From: Rotaria macrura
Taxonomy: Eukaryota > Rotifera > Eurotatoria > Philodinida > Philodinidae
DNA length: 64,000 bases
Assembly: GCA_900239685.1 (NCBI GenBank)
Contig: OENT01000277.1
Coordinates: 62,001 to 126,000, forward strand
Reading direction: 5' to 3'
Shown: piece after piece, positions 1 to 12,472 of the stretch
Numbering within the stretch: the stretch's first letter is position 1
Layout: each line of letters starts with the position of its first letter
Notes under the pieces: generated by a model
Database searches by the model: none
The model's input: only the letters and a program-made list of their open reading frames with translations
Told to the model about the DNA's origin: nothing
Program-made: the position numbers and the translations under genes

Positions 1-306
1 CTTAGAAATCAATAAACACGAGTAAAGTAAAAGCAGGTTTAACAACTTTCTCTAGGTAAAGTAGAACTTCTTCTATGAATATGTGTCAATGTTTTTTGGT
101 GTTGAGTGCGTCGACTAGGATGTCTTTTGTTTCTTTTTATTTTTTGGGTTGTCTGGGATACATCCTTTTATTCGAATACATCACCTGTCTTTTTTTCCTG
201 TTTTGTTTCGTTTTTTCTTCTGACGATATTATTATTATTATATTCACTAAAGCAAAGAAATGAAATCAAGGACTATTGTTTCTATTCTATTTTGTTTTTT
301 TTACAG

Positions 307-920
307 ATGTCTACAATAGAAAATAAAACGAAGAAAAATCGTACAGGCTATTTAATATCACCAACAAATGTAAATGCTGCTAATCATCTTTCGTATTTAT
401 TTCAAGTGAGACCAACTAAGCAAGACATAATGATCTATCAAGATATATTGCTTTTTTTTCTATAAGACTGCACATACAGTTTTGTTGACAACTGCAGATT
501 TCAATTTAGTACGACATCTTGTCAAACAAATCCGTATACATGCTCAAAAGAAACAAATTCGATTGTAAACCACATGAAATTTACGCTTTCTCTGACGTGA
601 ACAAATTTGCCTATTTTTTAATGATCTGCTAGACATCCTGAGATGAAACGTTTGCTTTGTTCATGCTGTAATATGATTCTATGGCCACCGTTGACTGCTA
701 ATGTTCGTTTCAGTAAGATTAATCTGATTGTGTGAATGAAAATTTCATGTACAAACGATCGTTCTATTAAGATAAATGCAAAACAGGTATCATTGTATCT
801 TGTTCTACATGTGGTCGTTGTTGTTATTATCCTAAACATAATTCTTGGCCAACAGAACATGGTGCTCATATACCGAGCGATTGGCTTTCAACAATTTTGC
901 CTTCATCAGGAAATAGTTGA
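307..920 (+). CDS. RPP21: Ribonuclease P/MRP protein subunit p21 (Rpp21-like)
   Basis: The product is a small zinc-ribbon subunit of RNase P, which trims 5' leaders from pre-tRNA in the nucleus, and probably also of RNase MRP. Exons read as 307-405, 467-564, 633-712 and 787-920, all with GT-AG borders and continuous frame, giving about 136 residues. The helical N-terminal part (NHLSYLFQ, then TAHTVLL) matches the human layout. It is followed by KRLLCSCC and, about 30 residues on, CSTCGRC, the two Cys pairs of the zinc site. The chosen ATG lies directly behind a tttacag acceptor, so the 5' UTR is either spliced or replaced by a spliced leader. The stop lies 24 bp before the CHCHD1 start, which suggests co-transcription. 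Family assignment is from remembered human sequence; exon edges were read by eye. Confidence 0.85.
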
Positions 921-944
921 CTTTTAATTGTTCGTATATTCTAG
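921..944 (+). promoter_or_regulatory. 24-bp intercistronic gap with a putative trans-splice acceptor
   Basis: Only 24 bases separate the RPP21 stop from the CHCHD1 ATG. They are T-rich and end in attctag immediately before the ATG. That is too short for a poly(A) signal, a terminator and a promoter. It fits a polycistronic transcript resolved by spliced-leader trans-splicing, as known in bdelloid rotifers. This reading is inference. Confidence 0.5.
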
Positions 945-3237
945 ATGGGTAAATTCGATTCTCAATTACGTTTTCTTAAATTTAAACCACCGAAATCTGG
1001 CCCTCGGTAAAGATTCATTGCTGTTTTGAATTTAGAAAAACTAGAAACTTAACTAATTCTCTTATACAGAGTTATCCTTGCTCCTAACTATCGCCTAAAT
1101 CAATTTCAATTTCGTCAAGCATTACCTGCACGATTACGGGATTATGTTCGAGGTGGTGGAACAAGTGCATCAGGTATATTTTCAAAAGAAAAAAGCTATT
1201 CGAGACATAAGTGTTAATGTATGATAATAAAATTGTACACTCACACCAACGATGTATCAGACATGTTTCGTCATGATCTCTTATGGAATGGGTTAAGAAT
1301 ATGACGAAAATTTGTTATTGTGCTGCCTGTTCATTGTTAGTAATGTTTTTTAAACTGGCATAGATGCTCGTCAAAACAAAATGAAGACCTGTTTAATGTT
1401 TTTCTAGAGTTTGCTCTCTCTCTCTCTCTAGGTCCTAAAAAGTCTTTAAAATATTTGTCAATTATGACAGTACTTAAATTCGTTTCTGAATATTTTACTC
1501 TAATTGATAAATTTAACATTTGTATTAACTAATTGAAATTTTGCGAGATTTACTATTGAATGAAGTCGGTGCATATTGTTTTTGGTATCATCAATCAGCA
1601 GTAGAATTAATTATGATATTCGTAATTCAAAAGAGTTAGAAAAAAATATAGGGTACCAATAAAATTTCAGATTAGTCGAAAGACAGGATAGCGTGCTCAA
1701 CATTTCGTTGAAAGGTGTAAAATTACAATATATAGCATTGAAGTGTAGTGATTGAACTGGTAAATAAGAGAAAAAAATAATAACTCTTACCAGTGCTTAT
1801 ACAATGTATCATATATTTGTCCATCATAGAGAGATGCAGTTCAAATGTATTCGACAGTACGATCCGATTTATTGTCACTACAATAAATTTAAATGCAACA
1901 CAAAGAAGTCGTTAGAATAGTAATTCTAAGTGCAACTATTTTCGAAATGATTAAGAATTCCGATAGTATGTATCGTCAGTAGAATAGTTTTAAAATTTGT
2001 ATTTGTTACATGCCTTTCACGATATCAATTACTTTAGACTATCTGTCACGATACTTGAGGTTTATGGCAGTTACAGTTTGTCAGCAGTACAAAACCACTA
2101 TTTATCATGTTAGTTGATTACATATTTTGAAGAATAACAATCACATCAGTCTTTTATTTATTCTCGACGTCAAAATATTTCTATTCACTGCAATATGTGG
2201 CCTTTCTTTAGAACTTGATGTATGACATTGGTAAGATTATTCATACAAAAACATCATACCATCAATAGAAATCGAAGTTATTTTTTTAATTGAGTCAAAG
2301 TATTTTATGGTCATATGACACAGATGGTTAAAAAAAGTCATTTTTTATGAATTCTTTAGTTGTACCTATGATAAGGTAAGATGTGTTTAATCTCCTTGAA
2401 ATCAAATCACATGATATCCCCAAGACACGAAAACAAGTTTGACTGAATGTCAAATGCATAAGATTTTATGCAATCATCACTAACTGATAGATTTACATAG
2501 ATGACATCGTCTAAGGGAAAGATGTTAGCATGTCTAAAAATTTCCGTTTTTTTTCTTTGTTCTCACGATCGTCTCCGATATGATCTACTTCCTTATTGTA
2601 TTTCCGGCGAATTAAGTAGAACGATGCCGAAGAAATGTGTTCCGTAATAGATTGAATAAAAAGATTTCTCTCTAATTATTCAGAGCAACTATGCCGTGTT
2701 TAACATTAAAATTCCACAGGGATTGTACTAGCAACTTTTTTCTTTGTAGTAGATCAATGATGAATATTTAATTGAACTTTGTACAAGAAGTAAAAGATGA
2801 ATGATACTCATCGAATAAAACAAAACTATTATTTCACACATTCATAAGTGATTACGTTTGTCTTTTTTTAGAATACACATGTGGTCCATTAATGAACATT
2901 GTAAGTCGAATGTACAATAAAGTTTTATCTGACAATTTATTATTTAGATGTTGACATGTTTACAAAAGAATGAATATGATAATTTTGCTTGTGAAAAAGA
3001 AGTAGGTGATTTCTACGTATGTGTCAATGAATTTCAGGTATTGTATAGATTGAATAGCTTTATTTCAAAGCAATTTCGTTGTTCCTCACATAGGCAACTA
3101 ATGCCGTTGAAAAGGCAAATCTCAAAGGTGGTGGCGATGAAGACAAAGTGGTAAAACAATTTGCACGAAATCGTCAACCAGCTTGGCTATCGAATAAACT
3201 ATTAAAAGCATATCCGACATCATCATCGGTTGAATAA
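945..3237 (+). CDS. CHCHD1: Mitochondrial small ribosomal subunit protein mS37 (CHCHD1)
   Basis: This is a CHCH-domain protein of the mitochondrial small ribosomal subunit. Exons are 945-1006, 1070-1173, 2872-2900, 2948-3037 and 3094-3237, giving 142 residues (human about 118). The paired cysteines are visible: LTCLQKNEYDNFAC (C-x10-C) then CEKEVGDFYVC (C-x9-C), the same spacing as in the human protein. The C-terminal LSNKLLKAYP matches LPNKLNKLLQRFP. A basic N-terminus fits import and rRNA binding. Intron 2 (1174-2871, about 1.7 kb) is far larger than the other introns here, and I see no gene or recognisable repeat in it beyond a (CT)8 run. An AATAAA overlaps the stop codon. Identification is confident; the short third exon is supported by phase and by human residues at the same place. 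Confidence 0.85.
1414..1429. repeat. (CT)8 microsatellite in CHCHD1 intron 2
   Basis: Simple dinucleotide run, intronic, with no other content recognised nearby. Confidence 0.9.
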
Positions 3238-6200
3238 ATTAGTTTTCATATTTGTATTTGTTAGCGTATTAGAATACAAAGTTTTTTGTTTTTTTTTGAT
3301 ATAAATGCTTTGCATCAAAACGTTTTTATATTCAAAAACTGACGTTCGCAAGTTCGACAAGATTCAAACATGAGATATTAACGAGATTCCTTTTACAAAT
3401 GTTGATCAAATTTTCTTAATATTTTAACAATGATTTGTTCTTTTTTTTTCAATCAAAGAGCTTACTAAGAAGTGATAATTCGAAGAAAATGGCTTTTATC
3501 TGGAATTTCTAATCATTAATGATAGCTTTGAGAATCAATTCTCTTGAGTACAAATATTGTATAGTATTGTACACGATGGTTAATTTATATCGTTGCACTT
3601 ATTCAATTGAAATCAATACTTGTCCCTTTACGTGCATATGAAATGAAGCAGTTTTATTCATAGCAAATACATCAATTTAGACAATATTTAATAGCGGTTT
3701 ATAATGTTTTCTCTCTAAAAATCTGTTAGAATATGTTGTTTTGAGAATTTTATTTCTTCTACTGAATCATAAAATGATCTTCATTCAAATGAAAGGAAAG
3801 ATGATGATAAATAATAGCAAAATGAAGAAAAATGACCCTCAGCTTGGTCACAGAGTATTATCGAGTTCATGGACATTGAAAGTATCGTATGATTGGAGAA
3901 GATTGTAAATATGTAACATCTGAAATATTTTCAATGTCTTATTTCATATGTAACGAATATCTATGTTATGAAGGGCTTTGATTTTATTAGCTACTTGTTC
4001 ATACTCGAAAAAACGTTGTTTGTATCCATCTTATGCATGCAAAATCGAATCAGACACTACTTTATATTATAGTAAAATGATGTAAAAGAATGATTGTTCT
4101 TATAGTTTTAACATTTTCTTGATGCTCGGCTCAACGTTTTGTGGGTATTTGTTTATTATTAGATAGTATTGATATTTATTTTTCTTTGACTATGTCGTGT
4201 TGTATCAATGATATGCAAAGTATCAATAATAATTGCAATGTGAAGCTTAGTTGAATAATATTTCGACTAAAAGTAAATAAAAAGTTTAAAGCTGTCAGGT
4301 TTTAGTACATGATAGATAACTGTTTGTATTCAAAACCGAATAAATGTTTTGACTTTGCTCTGTATATGAAACTATATTCAAACATTAGTTACGGGTGCTG
4401 ATGTGAATAAAATCATTCGTACTTGCATTACAATTTATTCAAGCGAAAAAGAAAGTGCTTATTGCTTGATTAGTAGAAACACAGGTGAGTATGTATTGTG
4501 TGCTTTTTCATTGGACTCTTTTTTTTCTAATTGTATCTCACTTACAAAAGCATGGGTTCAGGTTTGTCGAGCACATACATTCATATACCTGTATGAAATG
4601 TGACAATAGGTTGCGTTCGTTACATCGGAGAGTTTTTTCGTTCTTAGCAGTTATTAAAAAATGGTTGGTCCTCGCTTTAGTGCTTTTAATAAGTGTGTAA
4701 GCATCACAGAGTATATATATATACACTAACGACAATCTTTCTTTTTAAATTATTAAGAAAGTGTAAGGAAAGAAAAATGTATACCCCTTTGATGAATGCA
4801 TTTTCTTTTTCTTTTTTTGTTTTGTTTATACGTTTGAGTTATTACTCTTCCTTGCCTTGTTTCACTACCGAAGCCTATCCTCTCTTAACACTTACATTTC
4901 TAAACGTCTTCGCGCGTGTACACACTATCATATACATACGTATATATACATATGTGTATGTGTATTTATTTATGTATTTTAAAAGAGGAAGTAGTAGAAG
5001 AAAAGCAAAGGTATCCTTCATTATTATTAGGCTGACTTTCTTTTGATCATTTGTGCATCGTTTTATAACCAACAAGAAAAAAATAGATGAAAGAATGTTT
5101 ATCCTAATCTGTTTGACATGTTTAAAGTCTAGATGAGTCTTATATATGTGCAAACAACCCTTCTTTTTTATGTCTTGATGCTATTCTAAAGTGTCAAGGA
5201 CCGACTCCGTATGTTTAAGGCATTGTGAAGTAAAAGATGAATCATCAAATGAAATTTTTTCTTCTTAGGAATGATAAGCTCGAGATAATCATAGAATAGA
5301 AACTACTAGACGGAGTTTGTTGTTTATGAATAAGAGACTCGACCGAGGGAACACACAGAAAAAAAGGATAGTGAAAAGAAAGAAGAAGAAAAAAGAATAG
5401 ACGATGTAAAGAGTTTTCTCCGTTCGACAACGACTCATCATTTATTTCTTGAGTTGACGGGCTTGAAAAATTCTTTCTCGATGTGTTGTTCTCAGCAAAA
5501 TGATACTCGTTGTTCCCGTTTTTTTATTGTTTTACTGATTGTATACGATACACAAATGATGTTGGCCATCAGAAGAAAGTGGCTTCTTGATCAAATAGAA
5601 TTTTCATTTCTCGATCGGCTATTCTCTTCGTTAAACATAAGAAACCTATTCAGTGAAAAAGATACTATTCATTCATTGCTTTCTTTCGTCAATCACTTCG
5701 AATTAATGAAAGAACACGATCGGTACTACCAAGTAACAACCTATATATTTAGATGATTTGCCCTCAAGCAATGTACTTCTGTTTTATACCAAATATAGTT
5801 TTTTACTTTAAGATGTTTTTATTTGTGTTTAATCAAATGAGACAAGGCACTATAGTAGCTTGACGTACTTTGTAGTATCTAGTTTTTTTTGTGTCGTTTT
5901 TCTTTTGCAATACTAGACGTAAATGTTTTTACTGCTTCCTCATACAATTTTTTCTTCTGACTCATTGAGATCTAGTGGACATGGCAATATGTTTTATATC
6001 AATATGACTGTACAGTTTAGTCGTTTAAACACATAATTATCGTCCTTTTATTTTTATTTTTACTTCTATGTTTTCATTTTGGAATCTAACTTATTACTAT
6101 TCGTACGAAAATGAATTTGTTTGATTTTCATGAAGTATTCCTAATTCTAAAAAAACCGGTTACTAACTGGCGATAAATAGATCGCATCAATAAGTATCTA

Positions 6201-6841
6201 GGTGGAAGAAGTCTACGTATCGAATTAGAAATTCAATGTCTCAATTGGATTTTAGAAAATCTATGGATTGAAATGCTTTCATCATTAACAATAGTCATAA
6301 AAGAACATGATCGCGTGACCAGAGGCTTGATTTATTTGTTTTCGTGACTGAATTTTATCGATTTATGATTCTAGCATAGTTGTCATCATTATCCAAAATA
6401 CAGTAAATTCACTATTAGCAAATTATAAAAATCACATTTCATAGTCTAGACAAAATCTATTTTATTCGACATTAGAAAATTAAGAAAAAAATATTTCCAT
6501 GTTTTTTCTTGTATCATCACCGTCTAAGGCTTTAATATTGTAACAAGAAATGAATACAGACATCTTTTGTTGTCTTGTAATGTTGAATTCTTTTTTCTGT
6601 CACGTCCGAATTAATTAAATTTATTTCCAATAAAATGATTGAAAATTTTCATAAATTATAACAGTTATATTTCGCCGCCGAGTAAGTATAGTATTATTCT
6701 TTTGTTCTTCTTCATACATGATATCAATTTTATGAGTAGAAACTCGAAATATTCTTTCGTCCTGTTAATTGTACTGCATATATCAATTTTCTCATAGACT
6801 CTATTGTGTTCAAAATGTCTTTTTTTTCATTTCTATTTTAC
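3238..6841. other. Intergenic, AT-rich; no supported gene
   Basis: About 3.6 kb with a few short open frames (longest about 100 codons at 5454-5756) that show no recognisable domain. There are (TA)n runs near 4713 and 4935 and poly-T tracts. An open stretch at 6181-6351 behind an aaatag could be an exon or an exon relic and is listed in the findings. Nothing else was identified. Confidence 0.6.
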
Positions 6842-6933
6842 AGTCTCAATTGAAATTATTCTTCGGTTCTGTTTAGAACAAACAACAAAAAAAGAAATGT
6901 GAATAAACAATGCACAACAATCGATAATTAAGG

Positions 6934-9731
6934 ATGAAACGCCCGACTAGTGATGTCGGGCAACAGCCACGTTTATGGCTTTTGTTCATTTTACGCTTAC
7001 GAAGATGTTTTAAGCTACGACATTTCTTACTCGTTCTTATTCTTATGATTATATTTATATTTCTACGTCTTACAAATCATGCTCCTTCTGACTCATTGAT
7101 CCATATCGAACCCGAATCTATCATCGAAGAAACTATACTGACTATCAACTACACTCTTTTGAATAAATGTGATTTCAATGAAAATGAATTCTTAGTCAGT
7201 TCTACTTTCTCGAATGATGGCAACGATAATCGACCACGGCCAACAATCGAACGTTTAAATCAACTTTTTCGAATTCTTATACTTCATGAAGATAAATATC
7301 GTAAAATATTAGATCATCTAGGAATATTTCGTTTTAATAATTTTCATAATACATTACGTCCATTTGCTAGTAATACTGAACGTTTACAAAATATTTATTG
7401 TCTTTTTCAACAAAATCTTAATATCGCTCAAAATGGTCATGTAGTTGTAACGAAAAATTTTATTTCTTATTTAAAACAAGTTTCGAATTATTTATCTGAA
7501 GGTTTTCGAAGTAAACATTTAACATGGAGTCAACAACACTTTGATAAAATACAAAAACCAACTATTATTCTTGCAGCTAATGCACAGTTTTATGATACAT
7601 TGCAAGCATCCATGCGTACAGTTGATGATTATCTACAGGATCATACTGTGGCTATTTATGATCTTGGTTTTAAATCGAATCAATTGAACATGGTAGGGTA
7701 TAATAGTATTGATAAAAGTTATTTACCAATGTATTGAGATGATCGAAATAGATTTTTGACTAAGTTAAAAGTCATGTGTCTCTTGTTTTGTGCAGAATTT
7801 GTATTTGATATTTTTCATAGCAACTAGAAATCCTACAGAAAAATTCTTTGATACTGTGTTCATTGATTTTAACTCGTTTTCATTTTTGCTATACACTTCA
7901 TTTTATTTGTTAGTGTTCAATACGTTTCCTATGATTGGTCATTGAACACTGAATAATGAACTTTATGAACGTGTAGCCCATATATCTACTCTGGGACACG
8001 AGTGTGATTTCTTTTGACCAATATATGGTAAAAAATATATGTACAACATAAACATGTCTCTTTGCATATAATAGGTGTTCAATAGGCTACTCGAGCAAAA
8101 TAACAACTCGTGTGTGAAACTCAAGCAGTACATGTTGTTCTATCACTCACGTACAGAACGAGAGAAAAGTGTATTGTTCATGCATAGCACAGGAATCATC
8201 ATCAATCCTTCAAGCATATGTAAAAAGAAAAATAACTTGTCACTGAGTTTTTAATGAAAAATGAAACCATATTCCACTACATCAGCCTTATTTGAGTTAG
8301 ATATCAGCATTTTTATGTTTACAGTTAGTATAACATCGAAAAATGTCACCAAGAATTGTCTTCTTTTTGATTATTAACGTCGAATTAATTCATGTTTGAA
8401 AAGAAGCACTGATCGCCAGCTGCAATAGTTATCTATGTTTAAAAGATTACATGGTATATATATACGTATATATATATATATGTGTGTGTATGTGTGTGTG
8501 TGTATTGTTGCAAATTGCAATCTTGCGTTGTAATATACAGGGGGAAAAGACAAACATTTTTTTTAACGTCAAACTACTAGCTTTGAGATCAACATATGAG
8601 AAGAATAAATCATTAGTTATTGTTAAGCTTCAATTCAGACGATAAGAAAGAATTTATGAACAAAAATTGAAAAAAATACAAGATGTACAACAATTTTTGA
8701 GATCTTCGATACATGATTCGAATGGCTAACAACATGTACGTGTCATTTGAAATAACATTCATCAGAAACAAATAAAGACGTGTGAAACAAAGTTTTCAAA
8801 GTGTCTACTATGTTCTCTCGTTTCAGTTATACTCTGATCGATGCACAAGTACTCGTAGAACAAGAGTAGAATGAATTTAAACAGCGTTCAAAAATTAGTT
8901 TCGATCATCCATCATTCGAAAACCTTGATATTTGATTCCGATGGATGCATAATCTATATGACACCAAAATGTTTTCTAGATCAAAGATAATTGTGCCCGG
9001 TGTATAATTATTCCATTCCCATTTGTTGAAATTGAAAAAGATGCCCCGCATATTCGAGCTTTAGGTAATTTTGCTTGGAAGCCTATCGTCGTTCAGGTAG
9101 AACACATTCGTTCTAATGAAAATTAGATATAAGCGAAAATTCATATTTCCAGGATGCTGTACGACGCTTTGGTTCAATTATCTATGGTGATACTTCAATT
9201 CGTTATAAAACTTCAAATTTTACTCGTTTACTTATTGATAATTTAATACGTGGCTTTGCATGTCGCGAATTGCCTGGGCATTATCTACCATGTTTCACTT
9301 TACGAGCAACATTTTCATGGTTTAATGATACGTATTCAACATTTGAAGATGTATACATAGCTGAAGCCGGTTTTGTTGCTGTGACCGATAATTTTCTATC
9401 GCGTCTTATTCTAAAAACATGGGTCACATGTGCTCTTGATGCAAGTTGTATATCACCATCAAATTCCAAAACCCAATGTAAACGTTCGACGAGTTTAGGA
9501 ATTTTACATCGTTATGATCAATCAGCTATGGTAACGTTACTTTCATTTTATTTTTTTCCAAGTCCACGTCAAAATGAAAAAACAGATCCAGCACCATATG
9601 ATATGTATACATCAATACAAGAAAAGATAGCTGAAGTTCGACGTTTTGAAGGTGACAGCAATTATTTTGCCAGACGAAAAGCTCTTATTTTGCAGCAGAA
9701 CAGTTCAATAATAGCTGTAAAAATACAGTAG
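6934..9731 (+). CDS. Type II membrane protein, glycosyltransferase-like (DUF1647-like family)
   Basis: Exons are 6934-7692, 8980-9096 and 9153-9731, all phase 0, giving about 484 residues. A basic cytosolic stretch is followed by one hydrophobic segment at about residues 31-48 (LLVLILMIIFIFL), giving the type II topology typical of Golgi enzymes. The luminal part has AIYDLGF, then PFPF, HIRALGNFAWKPIVVQ, a short GDTS motif, WVTCALD and HRYDQSA. I recall this series from uncharacterised nematode and rotifer proteins annotated as DUF1647 or glycosyltransferase-like. The GDTS-type acidic motif may be a metal or sugar-nucleotide site, but that is inference. A tttacag acceptor sits about 90 bp before the ATG. 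Intron 1 (1,287 bp) contains a TA/TG microsatellite. AATAAA follows near 9826. The specific function is unknown. Confidence 0.65.
8455..8504. repeat. (TA)n(TG)n microsatellite in intron 1
   Basis: Alternating TA then TG/TATG units for about 50 bp inside the long first intron of the preceding gene. Confidence 0.9.
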
Positions 9732-11760
9732 ATGTGAGTTAATATTTAAAATTTACTGTGATATTTTGATGAAGATGAAGAAGGAGTTTGTTTTGTTATT
9801 TTTATTCTGTTAAATTTTTTATTGATTAATAAAAAAATATTCAACAACGATAATTGTCATGTGACAAATTTTTTCGTAATCAATTAATTATTCTCAAACT
9901 CGCTCATAGTTACAAACAAACGAAACCTTTACAGAAGAATAACACTTACAATTTTCATTTCAGTAAGCAATTCATTGCATAGATTATAGTCGAAGGCATG
10001 CTCTGAAGCAATAAATATTGTAAATTTTAGATCTCTAATTCAAAATCAGTAAATGTTTCATTTTTATCATTGAAAAAAGTATCCATATTGATTCATTTTG
10101 CAAATATTTCAATCCGGTACCTTAAAAAACTTGACTTTCATCTGTTGTCTCGTTTTTAATCCGGTTTCTTTTCATGTAAGGAATATTTTCAATCATTTAG
10201 ACTAATTATAACATGTTGACTAAACACCCTCTGAACCTAATTCAATTTATCGGTCTGGACGTTACTCGTTCTCTATACATCCAAATCTACATTAGTCTTT
10301 TTCAACCATAACTACATCGTCAGGAGAAGCCTATTTCTGTTATGATGAAATCCAAATGTAAATTATAGTTTTCTTATTCTTTTAAAATCTTTGTCTCTCG
10401 ATAGAAGTATATGAATTGTGGTGTTCAACAATTGTGTGAGGATAGTACTACCATTATTTGTGATCATAATATCACTGAATAGCTCGAAAAAATTTCACAC
10501 TATAAATACATAAATTCACATCATTCTATGCTTTTGAGAAAATCTCTAGAGATATTACAAGCAAACTGACATAAAACTTCAGCTCGATTTCAAAATGTCC
10601 TGTCACGTTTCCCAATAAATCTTGTATCGATTTTAAATTGTAGCACATCTTCGTTTCTTTTCAGTAAGAATGCTTAGATGATAAGTGTGCAGTCAGTAGG
10701 TTCTCATTTAGATTCAATAGTGTCTGGAATAGCTGGCGGAAAGCATATATCATAAATGTTCTTTCATTGGATCTTTGACGCTTTGTTCATTCCAAATGAC
10801 CTTCATTAATCTTTCAACATCTATAAGCGAATTCGTATCGGATATAGTTTATAAAAATACTATGAAATAAAAAAATTCTAGAGTAATCCAATACTAATTT
10901 CACCATCAGGTTAAAACGTTTTGGAAATCTATTCAAATAACAAAAGTATGAATACACAAAAATCGATACGATTTTTTTCTTGTTTATTGTTATGTCTACA
11001 TCCGAAATTGAAATAGAGTAACAATCGATGAGTGAAATCAAAACAAAAAATAGTGGCTGAATAATAAATTCGTTATGCAATCAATTAGTAATGGAAATTT
11101 AGTTTCCATTAAAATTTGCATTAAAAAAAGCTTATCAATCATGATATCCGAAAAAAATTCTGAGTAACATGCGATTACTGCATTGAGTTAGTTCAAAGTA
11201 TTCTCACCATAGGTGCATTCCTCTTATCGTGTTGAGAGCTTCATTCAATCGGCAAGCTAGATATAGCTGTAATAAAATGTGTTGTAAAAAAGTATTCTTT
11301 CACGACAAATGATCATGTATTACAATCAGAAAATATTTATAAAAAACGAATGACTTTGCTCAAATGACTTCGAGGGATGAGAACAATATTGAAAGTTTTC
11401 AGTCGCTTCACATTTACTCTCATGTATTCAACGTTTTACATAAATGAATTGAATATAAGAAATACAAAGTGTATACTGTCGAATTATTTTCGACATACAC
11501 AACTGACCTCTGTAATTCGTTTTCTTTCTCGTCGTTTAAAAACGATGGAAGATAGACAGATAGATAATACAATAACGAAACAATGAAAATAAATACTAGC
11601 TCTCTGTACAGAACCAATAGTCTTCATTGAATATAGTTAAATTAAAAGATAAAGAACATATTTTCATATTCCAGTTTATCATTGTAACGTTTAAAATATG
11701 ATGTAAAACCTATAGAAATATAAGAATAAATTGTGAACGCTATTCTGTGTAGATAATGCA
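9732..11760. other. Intergenic; nothing recognised
   Basis: About 2 kb of AT-rich sequence after a putative poly(A) signal near 9826. Short open frames lack domains and plausible splice partners. No repeat or RNA gene was recognised. Confidence 0.6.
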
Positions 11761-11777
11761 GACATCATTTTTTTCAG

Positions 11778-12472
11778 ATGTTTATGGCGAGTGTTTTGTT
11801 CGTTATCAGTCTCATATCTTTAGCCTTGATATGGTTATCAAAAACTTTAGGCTTATTTAAACCAATTTCGATTAAAATTGCACAACCACCATTTGACCAA
11901 ATCACTATAGTATATAAATTTCAATGTGGTGATTATTCTAAAACAGGAGATATATTTAAAGATATTACTAGGTATTCATCATCTCATGATAAACTTGGCA
12001 TCTATTATGATAATCCTAAAGTAGTACGTTACTAAAGTATATTGTATTCGAAGAAAATATTGCTCTCTACTTTGTAAATGATAGGTACCAGCTGAAAAGC
12101 GACGATTTGCTGTTGGTGCCATTGTTAATGAAATTAACGATCAAGAATTAATAAAGCAAATGCTGAAAAATAATTATAAAGTTTTTAAACTTCCTCGACT
12201 TGATCGATCGGTTTACACGACCTTTCCTTTTAAGAATGTTTTATCTATTTTTATTGCAATTATGAGAGTTTCTTATCGATTAGGACACTATATCAGGGTA
12301 AATTTTGTTCAGTAAAAATTATTCTTAAGAAAATGACTATTGCTTCTTGTTTTAGAAAAATAAACTAGAAGCTCATCCATTCTTGGAAATTTATAAACGA
12401 CCACTTATACATTTCATCGTTCCATTAAGTGATTTCGATGCTTATAACGTTCCTGAAATCAACAATAAATGA
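11778..12472 (+). CDS. TEX264: TEX264-like ER membrane protein, GyrI-like domain only
   Basis: TEX264 is a single-pass ER protein with a GyrI-like cytosolic domain; in mammals it is an ER-phagy receptor. Exons are 11778-12023, 12085-12297 and 12356-12472, all phase 0, giving 191 residues. The protein begins with a hydrophobic membrane anchor (residues about 4-24). Then come VYKFQCGDY, YYDNP, VPAEKRRFAVG, YTTFPF, LEIYKRP, IHFIVPLSD and VPEINNK, collinear with the human domain. It stops right there, whereas human TEX264 continues about 130 residues and carries its LC3-interacting motif in that tail. In the +1 frame straight after the stop, about 15 acidic codons remain open (DRDEELDRPVDL), which could be a frameshift relic or chance. 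The ATG sits directly behind ttttttcag. AATAAA lies near 12577. Confidence 0.8.

Noticed and set aside
5454..5756. 100-codon plus-strand frame
   Set aside because: No recognisable domain, no splice partner and codon use like the surrounding spacer. It was not strong enough to call a gene.
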